This document shows positions 61,343 through 64,000 of a stretch of 64,000 bases of DNA, one piece after another (position 1 is the first letter of the stretch; every line of letters begins with the position of its first letter). Below the pieces are notes generated by a model, which worked only from the letters and a program-made list of their open reading frames with translations, made no database searches and had not been told where the DNA came from. The translations under genes and the position numbers were made by a program. The stretch is taken from assembly GCA_902556405.1 (NCBI GenBank), contig CACDWF010000001.1, positions 298,206 to 362,205 on the forward strand, written 5' to 3'. Source of the DNA: an uncultured Alphaproteobacteria bacterium (GTDB taxonomy: Bacteria > Pseudomonadota > Alphaproteobacteria > Rhodobacterales > Rhodobacteraceae).

Positions 61343-62419
61343 TCAATACCCAACTTTAAGGATTAGTTCATATGTTTGTGGACGTAATACAAAACATGAT
61401 AGAATGGCAATAACTACTAAAACGCGCAAACCACGTTTTCGTAGCACTTTGATATCGGTTTTGGGAACAAAGTCATTTTTTGTTCGTCTATATAAGTCTA
61501 ATGTGTAAGCGAGTTGCATTGGATAAAACGTCATTAAAACGTTAAAAATCCTTGGCCCTATTTCAGGCATAGCCCCGAACGTTGCATAAAAATATAAACC
61601 AAGTACATTTAAACAAACCGTTTTCTGCAGTGGAAGTTCTATATTTCTTTTATTTATGAATAACTTCACATAAATTGTAATAAACGTAAAAAAAGCAAAT
61701 GTAGCAAGCGATCCAAAATCTATACTCGAGTCATAAACGTTTGAATATATCCTAAATCTAACAGAGACAGAACTGAAAGTCTCTAATAGGTTTGCAATAA
61801 TAATATCTGAAAACGTTGCAAAAGGAATTATTCCTACAAGAAGAAATGTGAACCTACGCAACATCCATTTATGTGTAAATTGCACAATAATTAATCCCAA
61901 AACCAATGGTAATGTGGATAAATGAATGGATATAGCTGCACTATAGAAAACATACTTGTATAAACTTTTCTTCTCAAAGCCGAAAAATACAAATGCAATT
62001 GCTAAGCTTGTGCGCATATGTGCTAAGTCGCGTACTATGAATAAATGTAGTAGATAAATAAAAAGCACGATGCCGGGTGATACATTTAGCTTTCGTGAAA
62101 TATTAACTAGTGCATATAATATTACTAGATTACTAAAAAGAATAAATGCTTCAAATGGAATTAAAATGCTATTGAAGAATTTGATAATAAATAAATATCC
62201 CAAATCTTTTATGTCAATACCACCAAGCAGATATTCTAATCGATACGTCTCCCAGTCTGGACCAAATTTTCTAAATGGTATTATACAAAAGAGCAATAAA
62301 GCGCCTAGCAGCAACAATTGATTCTCGGGCTGATTTTGTCTATATTTTCCAGCTATACGACTAAAAGCTGGAATTGCACATAACAAAATTGTCCAAGAAT
62401 AAAGTGAAATGAAACTCAT
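61343..62419 (-). CDS. EpsG-family membrane protein, probable glycan polymerase
   Basis: A 358-residue polytopic membrane protein with about ten hydrophobic segments. The N terminus and FRKFGPDWETYRLEYL near residue 51 match the EpsG/Wzy-like family (PF14897), as does RDLAHMRTSLAIAF near 130. The family polymerises or ligates repeat units outside the inner membrane. Its stop overlaps the following glycosyltransferase's alternative start. The sugar units are unknown. Confidence 0.8.
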   Translation of the reverse strand: MSFISLYSWTILLCAIPAFSRIAGKYRQNQPENQLLLLGALLLFCIIPFRKFGPDWETYRLEYLLGGIDIKDLGYLFIIKFFNSILIPFEAFILFSNLVILYALVNISRKLNVSPGIVLFIYLLHLFIVRDLAHMRTSLAIAFVFFGFEKKSLYKYVFYSAAISIHLSTLPLVLGLIIVQFTHKWMLRRFTFLLVGIIPFATFSDIIIANLLETFSSVSVRFRIYSNVYDSSIDFGSLATFAFFTFITIYVKLFINKRNIELPLQKTVCLNVLGLYFYATFGAMPEIGPRIFNVLMTFYPMQLAYTLDLYRRTKNDFVPKTDIKVLRKRGLRVLVVIAILSCFVLRPQTYELILKVGY

Positions 62420-62497
62420 CTTAAGTAATAGAGAATTGGATCGCTTTAAAGTAGAAAAATGTTATTATCATAACTTGTGCAAATACAGCCACTGATA

Positions 62498-63406
62498 CTA
62501 TGCCTTCTTCACTATAAAGCTCGCACTGCTAGGCACAGATTGAGTGAATATACCTTTTTCATAGGCATCAAATTTTTGTTCAAATTTGACTAAAAAACCG
62601 GAGTTTAGTATTTGTTGACGAACTTCATCGTTGTTTCTGTATAAATAAATGTGATCTCTATTAGGCGCATTTACGGCCGCTGAAATTACTCCAACGCCAC
62701 CGTGAGCAAGTTGCGAATAAATTTCTTTTATCAACTGTTCGGGATGTTCCAAATGCTCTAACAGTTCTATACATACAAAACAATTAAAATCAACTTCGTT
62801 ATTCTCTGTAAACATTTTATCCAAAATATTGTATCGGTTTAAACAACCTGAACTTGCGAGCACCTTTTTTGTGTGATCAATAGACGCATCACTGATGTCA
62901 AAACCATACCCCTCTGATTCCTTGAATGCCGATAACAACTTATTTGAATAAAAACCTGTCCCAATGCCAATATCACAAAATGTAATAGTTTTCTTTTCCT
63001 TTAATAATGGAAAGAACTTATTTTCAATCCACTTTTTTAATAGATAGTGATGGCGCCATAGGAAGTGAGTCAAATAGAGTGCGGGTAGATAAACTTTCGT
63101 CATATATTGATAATTTTTGTAAACAGTGGAGCAAGCTTCGGAATAACTGATTTTAGGATAGTCTTTTATATCATCAAATTGCTTTTGTAAACGCATGGCT
63201 TCAAGACAAAAGTTTACGTAAGCTCTAACAGGTTCCGAAAGATCAGAGTTCACATAAGTCACATACGCGTTCAAAGTTTCATTAAATTCTTCAGCCCAAG
63301 CATTACCAAACTCCTTAAACTGTTTTTTTATTGTCCCTTTAAACATCCCACCATGAGATAAGAATATATCATCCAGCGAATTTACATACTTATACTTTTC
63401 AATCAC
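62498..63406 (-). CDS. SAM-dependent methyltransferase (class I)
   Basis: A 302-residue protein. The methyltransferase core begins near residue 145 with ITFCDIGIGTGFYSNKLLSAF; CFVCIELLEHLEHPEQLIKE lies near 208. The first 140 residues are helical and unassigned. The GTG start overlaps the end of the acyl-carrier gene by eight bases, so the two are probably coupled. It may methylate a carrier-bound intermediate. Promoter and stop signals are not visible. Confidence 0.86.
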   Translation of the reverse strand: MIEKYKYVNSLDDIFLSHGGMFKGTIKKQFKEFGNAWAEEFNETLNAYVTYVNSDLSEPVRAYVNFCLEAMRLQKQFDDIKDYPKISYSEACSTVYKNYQYMTKVYLPALYLTHFLWRHHYLLKKWIENKFFPLLKEKKTITFCDIGIGTGFYSNKLLSAFKESEGYGFDISDASIDHTKKVLASSGCLNRYNILDKMFTENNEVDFNCFVCIELLEHLEHPEQLIKEIYSQLAHGGVGVISAAVNAPNRDHIYLYRNNDEVRQQILNSGFLVKFEQKFDAYEKGIFTQSVPSSASFIVKKA

Positions 63407-63635
63407 TAGATTGCTCTTTCAGAATTGAAACAATTACATCATAACTAGTCATTTGCTCTATTTCCTCATCCTCTAAGTCAACATTAAATTCTCTTTCTAT
63501 GGCAATAATCAAACTCATATGTCTTAAAGAGTCCCAACTTTCTACAGTTTCCATCGAAGTACTTGTATTTACCGCATTATTTGGAATTTTTAGTATTGTA
63601 CAAAATAGTGTCTTTAGTTTTTCTTCTTTAAACAT
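63399..63635 (-). CDS. Acyl carrier protein
   Basis: A 78-residue carrier protein. The phosphopantetheine site is Ser36 in WDSLRHM, and the four-helix pattern and acidic nature fit ACPs. It lies between an FkbH-type gene (with 8 bases overlap) and a methyltransferase. It is a dedicated carrier, not the fatty-acid ACP: no fab genes are adjacent, and the D-S-L core is embedded in ES-W-DSL. It probably holds a glyceryl or acyl group for transfer to the glycan. Confidence 0.93.
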   Translation of the reverse strand: MFKEEKLKTLFCTILKIPNNAVNTSTSMETVESWDSLRHMSLIIAIEREFNVDLEDEEIEQMTSYDVIVSILKEQSSD

Positions 63636-64000
63636 TTATTTTTTCCTTGATAAAATCTGTGGGTATTTTGTCGAGCTTTTTATGGCTTAGAATACACTCA
63701 TAGCTTTCCTCTTTGTGATAAGAGACAGATATCTCCTTCAGGAAAGCTTGTGCAGGAGGATTTTTATTTGTTTTTTTAAAATAAAAATAAACTTTGGTAC
63801 CATTTTTGTATACATTTAATAATCGCAAGCAAGATTTCAGGAAACCGTACTCTATACTACGTCCAAACACTCTACAACTCATTAGGAATGTGCTTATAAT
63901 AATTCTTTTGGTTCTCGAGTCTATTTTACAGATCATTAGATTTGTAATGCCATGCTCTCCAAATTTGTCACTTATGGATGCCGAAAACACATATGTCTTA
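63628..64000 (-). CDS. FkbH-like protein, C-terminal part (cut by right edge)
   Basis: The frame stays open past 63990 to the window end; the GTG at 63990 is an internal Val. The visible 124 residues match the C-terminal GNAT-like half of FkbH proteins: ISDKFGEHGITNLMI, then STFLMSCRVFGRSIEYGFL and FYFKKTNKNPPAQAFL. FkbH enzymes move a glyceryl group from 1,3-bisphosphoglycerate to an acyl carrier protein. The HAD-like N-terminal half lies beyond the edge. The stop overlaps the ACP start by 8 bases. Confidence 0.86.
   Translation of the reverse strand, partial: KTYVFSASISDKFGEHGITNLMICKIDSRTKRIIISTFLMSCRVFGRSIEYGFLKSCLRLLNVYKNGTKVYFYFKKTNKNPPAQAFLKEISVSYHKEESYECILSHKKLDKIPTDFIKEKINV

Noticed and set aside
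1..64000. CRISPR arrays, rRNA genes and insertion sequences
   Set aside because: No regularly spaced repeats, no rRNA-like stretch and no transposase frame were seen on reading both strands.

Overview
The window reads as the chromosome of an AT-rich, free-living aerobic bacterium, most likely a marine proteobacterium and perhaps an alphaproteobacterium. This rests on gene content: a homogentisate cluster with a DUF2783 partner, many CoA-dependent catabolic genes, a branched-chain-type ABC transporter and a CCA-encoding tRNA-Ser. No rRNA or universal marker gene is present, so the placement is an inference. No transposase, integrase, CRISPR array or rRNA was seen.

Region A (1-11.4 kb) is an accessory, defence-like island ending at a tRNA-Ser(TGA). 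It holds a leftward operon of an HSP90/MutL-type ATPase, a Z1-domain ATPase and a PD-(D/E)XK protein, a gene combination known from mobile-DNA and restriction-like loci. Facing away from it is a rightward operon of a 160-residue unknown protein, a UvrD-type helicase and a GIY-YIG-like protein. The first mRNA of the rightward operon would begin with a perfect 28-bp hairpin that buries its own ribosome binding site. Two overlapping micro-genes (one acidic, one basic), a uracil-DNA-glycosylase-like protein and two small unknown genes follow. This region is the best candidate for an undescribed system.

Region B (11.6-40.3 kb) is catabolic. It contains a rightward acyl-CoA operon (glutathione transferase, three enoyl-CoA hydratase-type genes in the wider region, a DsbA-like isomerase, a CoA ligase, SDRs) facing a leftward operon (MaoC, thiolase, nitronate monooxygenase-like, acyl-CoA dehydrogenase, histidine phosphatase, APH-like kinase, TesB). 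The kinase and dehydrogenase are the split version of ACAD10/11 and resemble the levulinate/4-hydroxyacid route. A complete liv-type ABC importer with clustered upstream operators lies between them and probably brings in the substrate. A serine hydrolase, thioesterase, amidase and second acyl-CoA ligase follow.

Region C (40.3-47.6 kb) starts with a 480-base non-coding stretch carrying repeats and an unusual GC-rich patch. It continues with the homogentisate pathway: hmgA, a fumarylacetoacetase, a metallo-beta-lactamase-fold protein with altered ligands, a flavin hydroxylase and its small DUF2783 partner. Together these could take 3-hydroxyphenylacetate or homogentisate to fumarate and acetoacetate.

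Region D (47.6-64 kb) is a surface-glycan locus. It encodes pseudaminic acid synthesis (PseB, C, H, G, I; no PseF in view) interleaved with GDP-fucose synthesis (ManC, Gmd, Fcl). Glycosyltransferases, an EpsG-like polymerase, methyltransferases and, at the right edge, an acyl carrier protein beside an FkbH-type gene complete it. The last two suggest an acyl or glyceryl decoration of the glycan.
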